The notes: generated from the sequence alone by a model not told the origin. A DNA stretch of 64,000 nt from Burkholderiales bacterium (GCA_017302655.1 JAFLDE010000006.1:27354-91353), one strand, 5' to 3'. Shown: positions 19,525-27,818, numbered from the stretch's first letter. A program made the numbers and translations.

Positions 19525-20487
19525 ATGCCAGGCGGCTCGCTGCTGGCCGCGCAGCTGCTGCACGAGCTGTTCGCGCAGGCCAACGCCTTGCTCGACGAAG
19601 CCGGCTATGCGCCGCAACTGTTGCCGATGGAGCGCCTGGGCGAAGCCGAGTCGAGCCCACTGCCCTGGGACCAGATCTGGCTCGTGGCGCCTTGGCGGCT
19701 GATCGCTGGCAGCGAAGCGCTGGATCGGCTCGGGCCCTGGCTGCAGCGCGCAGCGGCCAAGCGGTCGCTCTTCGGCGCCGTGGAGGGCGGGGTGCTGTGG
19801 CTGGCACAAGCAGGGCTCTTGAAGGCGCGCCGTGCCACTTCCATCGACTGGCTGGCTCAGCCGCTGCTGCAACAGCATCCAGACACCATCTGGCACCCCG
19901 GGCTTTGGGAGATGGACCTGAGCCCGGGCGAGCCGCCGCTGCTGAGCTGCGGCCGCCCGCTGGCGCTGCCCGATCTGCTCCTGGCTTATCTCGCGCGTGA
20001 ACACGGTGAGCCGCTGGTGCGGCAGGTGGCGATGCGCCTGGGGCTGTCGGCATTGCGCGCGCGGGACGAGCGCCTGATGGGTGAGGCCGCTGCCACTTCG
20101 CGCCTGCCACCCAAGCTGGCCGAGGCGCTGGCACTGATGCAGGCCAACCTGGCCGAACCCCTGCCCACCGACGACGTGGCCCGTCTCGTCGGTCTGTCGC
20201 GTCGGCAACTGGAGCGACTCTTCAAGCAGCACCTGGATAGCCTGCCTTCACGCCACTACCTGGAGCTGCGCCTGCAGCGCTCGCGTGAGCTGCTGCGAGG
20301 CAGCGGCCAGTCGGTGCTGCAGGTGGCGCTGGCCTGCGGTTTCAGCAGCGGCGCCCATTTCTCGAATGCCTACAAGGCCGCCTTCGGTCGGACGCCGCGG
20401 GAGGAGCGCAGCAGTGCCAGCCGTGACCTGCCCCGGGCGGGAGTCGATGTGCCGGGTGCACCGCTCCTATTGCGCAACGCCTCATGA
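19525..20487 (+). CDS. AraC-family regulator, ArgR-like (GATase-1/GlxA type)
   Basis: The product is about 320 residues from ATG 19525. The N-terminal DJ-1/GATase-like domain (about 1-190) leads to a C-terminal AraC double HTH (about 205-305) with VGLSRRQLERLFKQHL and VALACGFSSGAHFSNAYKA. The latter closely recalls Pseudomonas ArgR, the arginine-responsive AraC-type activator of the aot and aru operons; this is not the hexameric E. coli ArgR. The natural start may be slightly upstream, because the conserved strand RIAICLMPGG begins before the ATG, but no standard start codon is in frame there. Its stop overlaps the next gene's start (ATGA). Inferred role: arginine-dependent control of this cluster. 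Confidence 0.82.
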   Translation: MPGGSLLAAQLLHELFAQANALLDEAGYAPQLLPMERLGEAESSPLPWDQIWLVAPWRLIAGSEALDRLGPWLQRAAAKRSLFGAVEGGVLWLAQAGLLKARRATSIDWLAQPLLQQHPDTIWHPGLWEMDLSPGEPPLLSCGRPLALPDLLLAYLAREHGEPLVRQVAMRLGLSALRARDERLMGEAAATSRLPPKLAEALALMQANLAEPLPTDDVARLVGLSRRQLERLFKQHLDSLPSRHYLELRLQRSRELLRGSGQSVLQVALACGFSSGAHFSNAYKAAFGRTPREERSSASRDLPRAGVDVPGAPLLLRNAS

Positions 20488-21434
20488 ACGCCGTTCTCCG
20501 TCCCGTCGCCGAGGCCGATCTCGACGCCCTCGAACGCATGGCGGCCCACGCCAGCCCGGGGCTTGGCTCGCTTCGACTGGACCGCGCCGGCTTGGATGCA
20601 CGCATCCGCGCCTCGCAGCAGGCCTTTGCCACGCCCGACGAGGAGGTGAGCGGCGAGGAGCGCTACCTGTTCGCGCTGGAGATCGAGGGGCGCGTTTGCG
20701 GTTGCAGCGGCATCGCCGCCAGCGCCGGCTTTGGCACCAGCTTCTACAGCTACCGAAACGAATTCGTGGTCGCCCTCAGCCCGGCGCTGCGTCTGCGTAC
20801 GCGCACGCACACCCTGCACCTGGGCCATGACCTCACGGGCGCCACCCTGCTCACCTCCTTCTATATCGAGCCCGCGGCCGCACAGTGGCAAGCAGGTGCG
20901 GCCGCGCAGTTGCTTTCTCGCGGGCGGCTGGCCTTCCTTCATCGGAATCCTCAACGCTTTGCCGACCGGGTGGCCGCCGAGTTCCCTGGCTGGTTGGATG
21001 CAGCCGGCGGCAGCCCGTTCTGGGACGCGGTGGGTCGCCGCTTCTTCGACATGGACTACGCGCAGGCCGAGTTGCTCGCCACCGGCCGCAACAAGACTTT
21101 CCTCGCTGATCTGATGCCCCAGTCGCCCATTTACGTGCCCCTGCTGCCGGAAGACGCACAACGCGCCATCGGCCAGTTGCACCCTGACGCCGAGCTGCCC
21201 TTCGACATCCTTCAATCCGAAGGATTCGACACCGACAGCCACGTGGACATCATGGACGGCGGGCCGATTGCCGAGGCGCGATTGGTGAGCTTGCGCAGCC
21301 TGCGGACGCCGGCTCCTCTGAGCTGCGCACGCATTGCCGCGAATGCGCAGGTGGAAGGCTTCCGCGCCTGGCTGGCGGCGCCCGGCGAAGTGCTGCCAAG
21401 GGGCAGCCTGGCCTTGCGCTTGGAGCTGGAATGA
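20484..21434 (+). CDS. astA: Arginine N-succinyltransferase subunit (AstA/AruF-G family)
   Basis: The 316-residue product has the AstA landmarks SFYSYRNEFVVALSPALR, LHLGHDLTGATLLTSFYI and GGSPFWDAVGRRFFDMDY. It also has FLADLMPQSPIYVPLLP and a late IMDGGP. Known: AstA/AruFG transfers succinyl from succinyl-CoA to arginine, the first step of the AST pathway that turns arginine to glutamate. It is encoded with an ArgR-like activator and a second shorter paralogue downstream, resembling the two-subunit AruF/AruG enzyme of Pseudomonas. The later pathway genes (astB, C, D) are not in the window. The stop overlaps the next start by four bases. Confidence 0.88.
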   Translation: MNAVLRPVAEADLDALERMAAHASPGLGSLRLDRAGLDARIRASQQAFATPDEEVSGEERYLFALEIEGRVCGCSGIAASAGFGTSFYSYRNEFVVALSPALRLRTRTHTLHLGHDLTGATLLTSFYIEPAAAQWQAGAAAQLLSRGRLAFLHRNPQRFADRVAAEFPGWLDAAGGSPFWDAVGRRFFDMDYAQAELLATGRNKTFLADLMPQSPIYVPLLPEDAQRAIGQLHPDAELPFDILQSEGFDTDSHVDIMDGGPIAEARLVSLRSLRTPAPLSCARIAANAQVEGFRAWLAAPGEVLPRGSLALRLELE

Positions 21435-22135
21435 CCTGGCTCGTGCACAGCGCCGAGCAGGCACCGGACCTCGATTGGCAGGCCAGCGAAGCCGGCGGGC
21501 GTTGGTGGTGGGTGGTCGATCCGAACCGTCCGGGCACTGGCTCACCGCTCGCCGCGCTGTATGCGCTGCCGCGTCTGGGACTCACACGCGCACGGCACAG
21601 CTTCCACCTCGGCCGTGTGGTGCACGCGGCGGCCGAGCTCGGCCTGCATCAGGTGCGCCGCACGCTGCAACTGGGGCAGGATTCCACCGGCGAGGCCGAG
21701 ATCTCCGGCCTGTTCGACGCCGGTGCGCCGCCCGAAGCCTTGCGTGTGCTGCTGGAGTCCGCACTGAGCGATTTGGCCGACCAACGTGCGAATGAGGGCG
21801 CGCGCGTGGTGGTGGAGTTGCCGGGGGCGCGCGATGCCGAGGGGCGCAGCCCGTTCTGGGACGGACTGGTGCGGCATTTCGCAGCCGGCGCCGATGCCCG
21901 TCAGCTCGCCGAGCGTTTCGGTCCGGCGTTCACCAGCCACCTGGGGCTGCTATTGCCCCGGCAAAGCATCCATGCCGCCTTCCTGCCCGAGGCCACCCAG
22001 CAGCAATTGGGCCGGCCCGCGTGGTCGCCCTGGCTCGAAGTGCTTCAGCAGACCGGCTTCAGTGACTGGCAGCACTGCCGCATCGACGATGGTGGGCCGA
22101 TCTGGGCTCGTTGCTTGGCTCCCGGAGGCTGCTAA
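21431..22135 (+). CDS. Second, short arginine N-succinyltransferase-like subunit
   Basis: The 234-residue product shares the C-terminal two thirds of AstA: HSFHLGRVVHAAAELG, GRSPFWDGLVRHF, LGLLLPRQSIHAAFLP and a final IDDGGPIWAR. It lacks the first roughly 90 residues, including the acetyltransferase-like N-terminal part. There is no sign of a frameshift: the start overlaps the upstream stop (ATGA), so the short form looks native. Inferred: it is a partner subunit of the upstream AstA-like protein, as AruF pairs with AruG, possibly with a structural rather than catalytic role. An alternative is a decaying duplicate. Confidence 0.7.
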   Translation: MTWLVHSAEQAPDLDWQASEAGGRWWWVVDPNRPGTGSPLAALYALPRLGLTRARHSFHLGRVVHAAAELGLHQVRRTLQLGQDSTGEAEISGLFDAGAPPEALRVLLESALSDLADQRANEGARVVVELPGARDAEGRSPFWDGLVRHFAAGADARQLAERFGPAFTSHLGLLLPRQSIHAAFLPEATQQQLGRPAWSPWLEVLQQTGFSDWQHCRIDDGGPIWARCLAPGGC

Positions 22136-22183
22136 GGTGCGAGCGGGCAAACCGCCCGCATGCGCCCATTTTCGAATTCGCTC

Positions 22184-22468
22184 ATGGAGATTGCTGTTTA
22201 CGACACCTACGTGCCGCGTCCGGACGGCCGGGTGATGCATTTCGACGTGCTGGTGCCCGCGGCCGGCCACACGCTGGCGCAGGTGCTGGTGTACGCACGC
22301 GCGTACTTGGCGCGCAAGGGCCTATCCGACCGGGGACTGGATGCGCAGGCTTGCCACTTCTGCCACACCGAACATGCGGCGCCGTGGGCGCGGCAGGCCA
22401 TCGAACAAGAGGGCTACGCGATCATCGAGCTGGCGCATTGCCAGCCGGCGCTGCCAGCACCACGCTGA
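22184..22468 (+). CDS. DUF2024 family protein
   Basis: The 94-residue product begins MEIAVYDTYVPRPDGRVMHFDVL and has CHFCHTE, both characteristic of DUF2024. It is a small cytosolic protein of unknown function; structures in the family show a compact alpha/beta fold. The ATG at 22184 is chosen over one 24 bases upstream because the family starts at this conserved strand. A GC-rich inverted repeat (GCGGGC/GCCCGC, about 22143-22159) lies just before it. The two cysteines and two histidines around residues 58-64 could bind metal, which is speculation. Confidence 0.85.
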   Translation: MEIAVYDTYVPRPDGRVMHFDVLVPAAGHTLAQVLVYARAYLARKGLSDRGLDAQACHFCHTEHAAPWARQAIEQEGYAIIELAHCQPALPAPR

Positions 22469-22548
22469 GGGCACCAAGCCGCACTGCCCGGCGGGTGTGA
22501 GCCGGCGGACTGCATCCGCCGAGCGGCAACCGGCATGTCGCTGTCTGG

Positions 22549-23079
22549 CTACACCCGTGCGCCGCGCAGCAAGGCGATCAGGCCGACCCCTAGCGCCATC
22601 GCGAAGAGCAGGCCGCTCCAGATTTCGTAGGGCAGGCCCAGCAACACGTACTTGGCGGCATCTTGGCAGTTGGCCGTGACCATGAAAACGGCGGGCCAGC
22701 GTGCTTCCAGGTCGAGCGCGGTGAGGATGCGGTCGGCGGCGGTCATGGCGCAGCTTTCCATCTGCGCGGCGACCTCGTGCTGGTAGGTGGCGGCGAGCAA
22801 GCCGCCCATGGCCAGCAGCACCACCGGAATGGCCGTCAGCCGCGCGGCCAGGTGGGCGCGGTACAGGTGACCGCGGTGCTTGAGCGCCCAGGCCACGCCG
22901 CCACCTAGCAACGCGAAGAGCGCCAGCAGCAGGAAGATGCCGCGTTGCAGGACGCACCACGGGCAGGGGCGCACGTCATAGGCGTGCTGCGCCACCAGCG
23001 CCGAAACCAAGCCAGCCAGGCAGAGCAGGCCGAGCCAGACGAGCAGGCGTGGCGCATGCGACATCCAACGATCGGCCAT
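22549..23079 (-). CDS. dsbB: Disulfide bond formation protein DsbB
   Basis: The 176-residue inner-membrane protein has four hydrophobic segments. The first periplasmic cysteine pair is CPWC (Cys39, Cys42) followed by VLQR. The second pair is Cys110 (MESCAMT) and Cys138 (TANCQDA). These match DsbB, which reoxidises periplasmic DsbA and passes electrons to ubiquinone. The C-terminal YEIWSGLLF segment is also typical. The start abuts the stop of the RidA gene on the same strand, so the two are likely co-transcribed. A structured, GC-rich stretch of about 80 bases separates it from the convergent DUF2024 gene. Confidence 0.95.
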   Translation of the reverse strand: MADRWMSHAPRLLVWLGLLCLAGLVSALVAQHAYDVRPCPWCVLQRGIFLLLALFALLGGGVAWALKHRGHLYRAHLAARLTAIPVVLLAMGGLLAATYQHEVAAQMESCAMTAADRILTALDLEARWPAVFMVTANCQDAAKYVLLGLPYEIWSGLLFAMALGVGLIALLRGARV

Positions 23080-23553
23080 TCAATCGACCTCGGCGATCAA
23101 CTCGATCTCGACACAGGCGCCCATCGGAATCTGCGCCACACCGAAGGCCGAGCGCGCGTGCGCACCCACCTCAGCGCCGAACACTTCGCCGAACAGCGTC
23201 GATGCGCCGTTGGTGACCAAATGCTGCTCGGTGTAGTTCGGGGTGCTGTTCACCAGGCTCATCAGCTTGACGATGCGACGCACGCGGCTCAGGTCGCCGC
23301 CGAGCGCGGCCGACAGCGTGCCCATCAGGTCGATGGCAATTGCGCGAGCGGCCTGTTGGCCTTCCGCGGTGTCCATGCTGGCGCCAAGCTGGCCGACCCA
23401 GGCCTTGCCGTCCTTCTTCGCAATGTGGCCTGACACAAATAGCAGCGAGCCGGTGCGCACGAAAGGGACGTAGGCGGCGGCGGGCACGGCCACCGCGGGC
23501 AGGGTGATGCCGAGTTGCTGAAGGCGGGCCTCGGGGGTGTGGGGCGTGGACAT
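23080..23553 (-). CDS. RidA/YjgF-family protein
   Basis: The product is 157 residues from the ATG at 23553, preceded by a GGGAAG RBS. It shows the RidA core: VRTGSLLFVSGHIAKKDGKAW, QAARAIAIDLMGTLSAALG and a final MGACVEIELIAEVD. The N-terminal lead and the pattern PMGACVEIE place it in the longer RidA subgroup rather than the canonical RidA that ends in RVEIEAIA. Known: RidA hydrolyses reactive enamine or imine intermediates such as 2-aminoacrylate. Whether this subgroup has that activity is not certain. It is divergent from comEC, with about 56 bases between start codons. Confidence 0.88.
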   Translation of the reverse strand: MSTPHTPEARLQQLGITLPAVAVPAAAYVPFVRTGSLLFVSGHIAKKDGKAWVGQLGASMDTAEGQQAARAIAIDLMGTLSAALGGDLSRVRRIVKLMSLVNSTPNYTEQHLVTNGASTLFGEVFGAEVGAHARSAFGVAQIPMGACVEIELIAEVD

Positions 23554-23609
23554 CGGGGACTTCCCTTGGGGGGTGGGGGGCGGCATCGTAGCGGCGAAGA
23601 ATCGGGGGC

Positions 23610-24406
23610 ATGCAGGCCGCCGACATGTCGCGCCGAGACGAGCCGCCCGGACCCTGGATGCTCGGCGGCGCGGCGGCACTGGCCTTGCTGGTGCTCGGTG
23701 CCCTGCAGTTTCAGGCCGAATTGCCGAGTCCACAGCTCTGGCTGCTTGCAGCGCTGCTGCTGGCCGTGACCGGCGGGGGGCTGTGGCGCTTGCGACCGGC
23801 AGGGTCGATTTGGATGCTGCCCGCTGCCGCAGCCTGGGGTGCTGCCGTGCTGGCCTGGGGAATCGCCCTCGCGCAGTCCCGCCTGGCCGACTCACTGCCG
23901 CCTGCCTGGGAAGGTCGGCCGCTCTGGCTCGATGCGCGCGTCAGCGCCTTGCCGCAGCAACTTGAAGGGCAGGGCGGACAGGCGCTGCTGCGCTTGACCG
24001 TGCAGCCGCGCGGCCCCGCCGTGGATGCAGCGGGCGACATCGAAGACACCGCTGCCGCCCGCCTGAACCTTCCTGCCACCCTCTCGCTTTGGTTCGAGCC
24101 TGACGGGCAGGCCAGCACGCCGCGTGCCGGCGAGCATTGGCGCTTGCTGGTTCGCCTGCGGCGCGTGCACGCCCTGCAGAACCCCGGCTTGCCCGATGGC
24201 GAGCTGTGGCTGCTGGAGCGTGCCATCGGCGCGCAAGGCAGTGTGGTGCCACACGCCGGCAACCGACGCTTGACCATCGCCCCCTGGTGGAGCCTGCAGG
24301 CCGCGCGCGAAGGCCTGCGTGATCGACTCGCAGCCTGGGTGCGCGACACAAGGGCTCGCTCGGTGCTGAGTGGCTTGTTGCTGGGCGATCAGGCGGCGCT
24401 CAGCGG
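23610..24406 (+). pseudogene. comEC: comEC, 5' part, interrupted by the Tn7-like element
   Basis: About 266 residues of ComEC are present: N-terminal hydrophobic helices (residues about 15-85), then the DUF4131-like soluble region, ending at LLLGDQAALSG. The frame runs on into the transposon left end and stops at 24537-24539 after about 44 foreign residues. Known: ComEC is the inner-membrane channel for single-stranded DNA uptake in natural transformation. The 3' part resumes at 62998. Joining base 24406 to 62998 gives the codons CTC-AGC-GGG-CAG-GAC-TGG with no frame change, so the gene was intact before insertion. The truncated product lacks the competence core and nuclease-like domain and should be inactive. 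Confidence 0.93.
24402..24406. repeat. Left target-site duplication AGCGG
   Basis: AGCGG immediately precedes the element's left end and is repeated immediately after the right end. Five bases is the duplication length of Tn7-family transposition. The preceding C is also shared, so six bases match and the boundary could shift by one. Confidence 0.8.
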
Positions 24407-24540
24407 TGGGTGTTTACAAACAGCTTCTACCCTGGACTCCTCTATGAGACGTGCCAAAGCGCAAAGCAAATTTGACATTGCCTCTTACTTTGACGCGGCG
24501 GTGACCAAAGGCAAATTTGCCAATCAGGTCCTACTCTGAC
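24407..24540 (+). repeat. Left end with three spaced TnsB-type binding sites
   Basis: The sites are at about 24413-24435 (TTACAAACAGCTTCTACCCT), 24466-24494 (ending CTCTTACTTTGAC) and 24511-24540 (ending GTCCTACTCTGAC). The two inner sites share the lead GCAAATTTG. A shared core resembling ACAAA-N-GGTTCTAC-N-CT also occurs in the right end. Three spaced sites match the layout of the Tn7 left end. Confidence 0.8.
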
Positions 24541-24910
24541 CCAACGGATGGAGCCTGGTGGTGCCTCATTGAAGCGTCGAATGCTTCTGAAAAATGGTGC
24601 AACCCTTTAAGGGCGTCAGGGCTTTCCCGTTGCACAGCAGCAAGCAGCTTATCTGGCGTACTCCGGCGAGTCAGGCGCAGGTTTCGGTAAGCCTTGCGGC
24701 AGACCGCAAGGTGTCGTCACAGTCGCGACGATGTTGGAGACCAGAAACTACTAGAAGTGCATAGAAGGGCTTCGGCTGTCCCTCCAGACTGGGTCTCCCA
24801 GACACAGGCCAGTCTCTGCTAGACCACGATGCCTGGTTCCCACCTGAAGTACCTTGTCTGTTACTGCTTAGCGGTGGTTTCACGAAGCCTGGCGAATGGC
24901 TCAGCTTGTT
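24541..24910. other. Non-coding stretch inside the left end; one perfect hairpin
   Basis: No convincing gene is seen here. CCTTGCGG, loop CAGA, CCGCAAGG (24692-24711) is a perfect 8-bp stem without a T tract. It is followed at once by a weaker TCGTC/GACGA pair. It could act as a terminator for the leftward HNH operon or merely be structured DNA. Confidence 0.4.
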
Positions 24911-25798
24911 TCACTGAACCTCATGCCACAGCTTGCCTTCGGGCCTCTTGTCGAGCTTGTCCCCGAGTCCGACAGCGACATACCGGGCAAGCGGATTCGT
25001 CGGCCTAAGCAAATCGAAGCCTTCCGGCATCCGAGATGAGTACCCTGCATCGGTCAATTTTTTGTCCTCTTCAAGCGTAATCGTGGCGCGCAGGCAGAAG
25101 TTCTTTAGCAGCTCTGCAATCTTGTCGGCTTCAGTCAGACCTTGGGTGCAGAGCATCTTGTAGACAACGCTGTTGGGCACTACATGCTCATGGCGGAGGT
25201 TCGTTCTGCACCAGGCCTGGTATTGAAAGGCTGTCTTGAGGTTGGCGGCACGAATGAGGGCTGCTGCGTCCTGCGAACGGAAGTGTGCGCAGTTGTGCCA
25301 GTGCTGAGATTCGCTCGCCTGGCGAATCAACATGCCGACTGAGGCCTTCAGAAGTCCATTGCCCAGCAGGCCCTCCCTTGCAAGAGCTGCAAGCGCTTTG
25401 GCAGTTTCATTCAGTCGGTAGTGGCCACTCTCGGTTGGCGCTGTCTCCTGGGGGGCTTCGTGGGGCGCTCCGTCTTCGTAGTCGGAGTCGGATTCCAACT
25501 CGTCTAAAGCGTCAGCGTCGGGCGGTCCTTTGTGCGTCATCGCACCTAATGCGCCATCAATGCGCCAGTACCCTGGTGGAGCCTCAACAACCGAGACGCG
25601 ATGGACCTTCCTCAGATGGTCTATGTGAACCTTCCAGCTGCCCCGCACCTCGGATAGTTCCGAGCTGCTCGCTCCGTTTAGAAGCCGACGGTCGAGTTCT
25701 GCAGCTCGCCCTCGGTGCCGGAGCCAGGTAGTGTCTGAATCGAGTTGTCGTACCAGCTCGACAGTTTTTTCTTCGTCATAGGCCCTGTACTGGGTCAT
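24911..25798 (-). CDS. Hypothetical protein, last gene of HNH module
   Basis: The 295-residue product matches no family I recognise. The N-terminal 90 residues (MTQYRAYDEEKTVELVRQL..., then WKVHIDHLRKVHRVSVVEAP) have a helical, possibly winged-helix character. An acidic linker (DELESDSDYEDGAPHE, about 98-113) follows. The C-terminal 170 residues are helical with TAKALAALAREGLLGNGLL and HVVPNSVVYKMLCTQGLTEAD. The HVVPNS sequence vaguely recalls His-Asn nuclease loops but has no supporting cysteines. It is 66 bases after the HNH endonuclease gene on the same strand, so it is probably co-transcribed. Inferred role: sensor, inhibitor or partner of the nuclease. Confidence 0.6.
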   Translation of the reverse strand: MTQYRAYDEEKTVELVRQLDSDTTWLRHRGRAAELDRRLLNGASSSELSEVRGSWKVHIDHLRKVHRVSVVEAPPGYWRIDGALGAMTHKGPPDADALDELESDSDYEDGAPHEAPQETAPTESGHYRLNETAKALAALAREGLLGNGLLKASVGMLIRQASESQHWHNCAHFRSQDAAALIRAANLKTAFQYQAWCRTNLRHEHVVPNSVVYKMLCTQGLTEADKIAELLKNFCLRATITLEEDKKLTDAGYSSRMPEGFDLLRPTNPLARYVAVGLGDKLDKRPEGKLWHEVQ

Positions 25799-25864
25799 CT
25801 GATGTGCTCCTGCATGTCAGTAGGGTCTGAACCGTTCGAGCATGTTCTTCGGCCTTTGGCGGCT

Positions 25865-27031
25865 CTACGCTGTTTGCTTTCCCTGCAACTCCGCGTAGTA
25901 GCTCAAGAGGCTCGAGTCGAGTTCAACCTGGCCGGATTCAGTGATTCGAAGCAGACCCCGGTCGTAGAGCGTGTGCAAGTCGCGACGCAGCAGCATGCCG
26001 TCGGTGGCGGCGTTCTGCCCTTGCCGCCAATCTCGGCCAATCAAGTGAGCAGCCTCCAAGGCTTCAGGAACATCGCAACCACTGACAACGCAGCGACCGC
26101 CGCAGGCCCTGAAGACGGCCTCTCGGAAAGCGCGCTGCTCGGTTCGAACTTCCACCGCCGCAAACCTTGCAACTCTCTCGTCCAAAGAGTTGGGCTGTGC
26201 CGCTGCCTCGCGGCCGGTGTCAGCCGAAACAGGAAGGTCTGTCGATTCCCGGTTGGCCACGCCCCATCGGGCGTAGCAACGCTGCCGTTCGAGGCCATCG
26301 TCGTCAATGTGGAACTCGTCGAAGAGGCCCTGCGAACAGCGTCCCGTTTCCTTGTCGACGATGAGCGCGGTGATGATGGGCTCTCCTGCGTTCCTGCAGT
26401 CGTGCCCCAGCCGAGACATGACATTGCGCAAGGGATAGAAGCTCAGCCCGAAACGATTCATGACATCGGAGTAGGTCACGGTGCCCTGGGCTCGACAAAC
26501 CTCGATGAGCCAGGTCCGGATGGCCGGAACCTTCTGCTGATAGGTGTCTGTCGAAAGGCCGGAGCGCATAGCCTCATCGACGGGATATGGCCCGTCACCT
26601 GCCTCCGTGCGGTGCGTCAGCGAGTGCTCACGCAACGCCGCTACGGGAACCAGGTCGCCCAAGACAGCCAATATCGCGCCATCGTCCCGGGTGGTCAGCT
26701 TCTTGATGCTGAAGACAGCATCATCTCGGTAGTCCTTGATTTCGCGGGGATGGGCATCCGGGTCCTTCACGTTTGCGATGACTGTGTAGCCGGCTAGGTC
26801 GCCTTGCCAAAGCGCCTTCAGGTGAACGATGCGCTCGTCGAGGCCGTAGGACTCGGACTGTTGGTACCGAGAGGGCTCACGCAAAACAGTCACGGTCTTG
26901 TTCTTGCTGGAGTACTCGTCCGCCCAGGTGCGAAGTAGCAAAGCGCTTCCACCGTGAGCGCCCCATGACCATCGGATGTTCTTCAGCGGGAGCTCGAGCC
27001 CCTCGAAGAACTTGCTGATTGGCTTTGCCAT
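25865..27031 (-). CDS. HNH endonuclease with long N-terminal recognition region
   Basis: The 388-residue product has a C-terminal HNH nuclease (about 295-365): CGGRCVVSGC, LEAAHLIGR (His329), then NAATDGMLLRRDLHTLYDRG. This matches the HNH_2-type domain of restriction-like enzymes. The N-terminal 130 residues (IRWSWGAHGGSALLLRTWADE, ... DDAVFSIKKL) form a small alpha/beta region that recalls PUA/EVE-like DNA-base-reading modules, but this is uncertain. A middle region (about 140-230, KVPAIRTWLIEVCRAQGTVTYSDVMNRFG) resembles a winged-helix segment. Known: HNH enzymes with N-terminal readers often cut modified phage DNA. Inferred: a type IV-like restriction enzyme and core of a three-gene module. 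The start is 6 bases after the upstream gene's stop. Confidence 0.75.
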   Translation of the reverse strand: MAKPISKFFEGLELPLKNIRWSWGAHGGSALLLRTWADEYSSKNKTVTVLREPSRYQQSESYGLDERIVHLKALWQGDLAGYTVIANVKDPDAHPREIKDYRDDAVFSIKKLTTRDDGAILAVLGDLVPVAALREHSLTHRTEAGDGPYPVDEAMRSGLSTDTYQQKVPAIRTWLIEVCRAQGTVTYSDVMNRFGLSFYPLRNVMSRLGHDCRNAGEPIITALIVDKETGRCSQGLFDEFHIDDDGLERQRCYARWGVANRESTDLPVSADTGREAAAQPNSLDERVARFAAVEVRTEQRAFREAVFRACGGRCVVSGCDVPEALEAAHLIGRDWRQGQNAATDGMLLRRDLHTLYDRGLLRITESGQVELDSSLLSYYAELQGKQTA

Positions 27032-27037
27032 CCCTGC

Positions 27038-27793
27038 CTATCCCTCTTGTCTGCTAAGGCCTACGGCAACCTCGAAGTCAACCAACGGCGTCACCGCAAG
27101 AATCTCCTCAGGTCGAATCGCCCTGAAAACGCGAGCCTCGGCCTCGCAGGAATGAGCGTCGGCACGAATGGTCTGGTGGTAACGGCTGAGGACTACATGT
27201 GAGAGCTGCTGAAACGTCGCAAGTTCCTTGCCGGACACCGAGAACTCCACGATGACGGGAGCGCCGATTGATTGAAGCTTTAGCCCGATGGTCGGGTGCT
27301 CCTTCAACGGCATGTAGATGGCCTCGCCGCCGAAGCACTGGAAGAACGGCTCCGTGCCGTGCGACACGGCCAACGCACGCGTCAGGCAGCACCAGACTAC
27401 TCCGTTGCGGAGTTGAGCCTGCCGCTCACGAACGAAGTAGTCCTCCCAGGCCTCCCGCATGTGACGAATCTCGCCACCGGTGAACCGGGAACCGAAGTTG
27501 GCAAGGAATTCAACCTGGTGGCCATGAACGTCCGTGACCCGCAAGCCTCGGTTCTCGAAGAACCCACGGGAAGGTTCCCTCGTGCAGTGATAGGCATGAA
27601 CGCGCAGCCCATTGAGATGCGCTTCCAGCTCGTGGGCGATGGCGCCAACAGCGGGGTCACCGAGTACTTGCTCTATCGAAGTGCACTGCTCGAACGTCGC
27701 TCGATGCTGCTCGAGACGGCCTCGATACTCGGCTGGCAAGGCATCCGGGATATCTAGCTTGATGGGTTGTTGGGCGCCAATAGACTGGGGCAT
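27038..27793 (-). CDS. Hypothetical protein, first gene of HNH module
   Basis: The product is 251 residues of unknown family. Visible features are LRVHAYHCTREPSRGFFENRGLRV (about 63-86) and VVWCCLTRALAVSHGTEPFFQCFGGEAIY (about 132-160). The H-x-C/T-R and downstream GGE-x-Y pattern distantly recalls ADP-ribosyltransferase or RES-like folds, where a substrate loop begins with H-x-T/S, but no full catalytic triad can be assigned. It is the first gene of a leftward operon with the HNH endonuclease (6-base spacing) and a third hypothetical gene. Its start codon is only 26 bases from the divergent BRCT gene, so the two units must share a very compact control region. Confidence 0.6.
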   Translation of the reverse strand: MPQSIGAQQPIKLDIPDALPAEYRGRLEQHRATFEQCTSIEQVLGDPAVGAIAHELEAHLNGLRVHAYHCTREPSRGFFENRGLRVTDVHGHQVEFLANFGSRFTGGEIRHMREAWEDYFVRERQAQLRNGVVWCCLTRALAVSHGTEPFFQCFGGEAIYMPLKEHPTIGLKLQSIGAPVIVEFSVSGKELATFQQLSHVVLSRYHQTIRADAHSCEAEARVFRAIRPEEILAVTPLVDFEVAVGLSRQEG

Positions 27794-27818
27794 AAGACAG
27801 ATTATTGGGAGCAGCGCA

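Noticed and set aside
22139-22159. GC-rich inverted repeat before DUF2024 as a terminator
   Set aside because: The stem is good but no T-run follows, so termination was not called; it is only mentioned with the gene.
24671-24883. 70-codon leftward frame in the left end
   Set aside because: No RBS, no family resemblance, and it overlaps hairpin-forming sequence near the transposon end.
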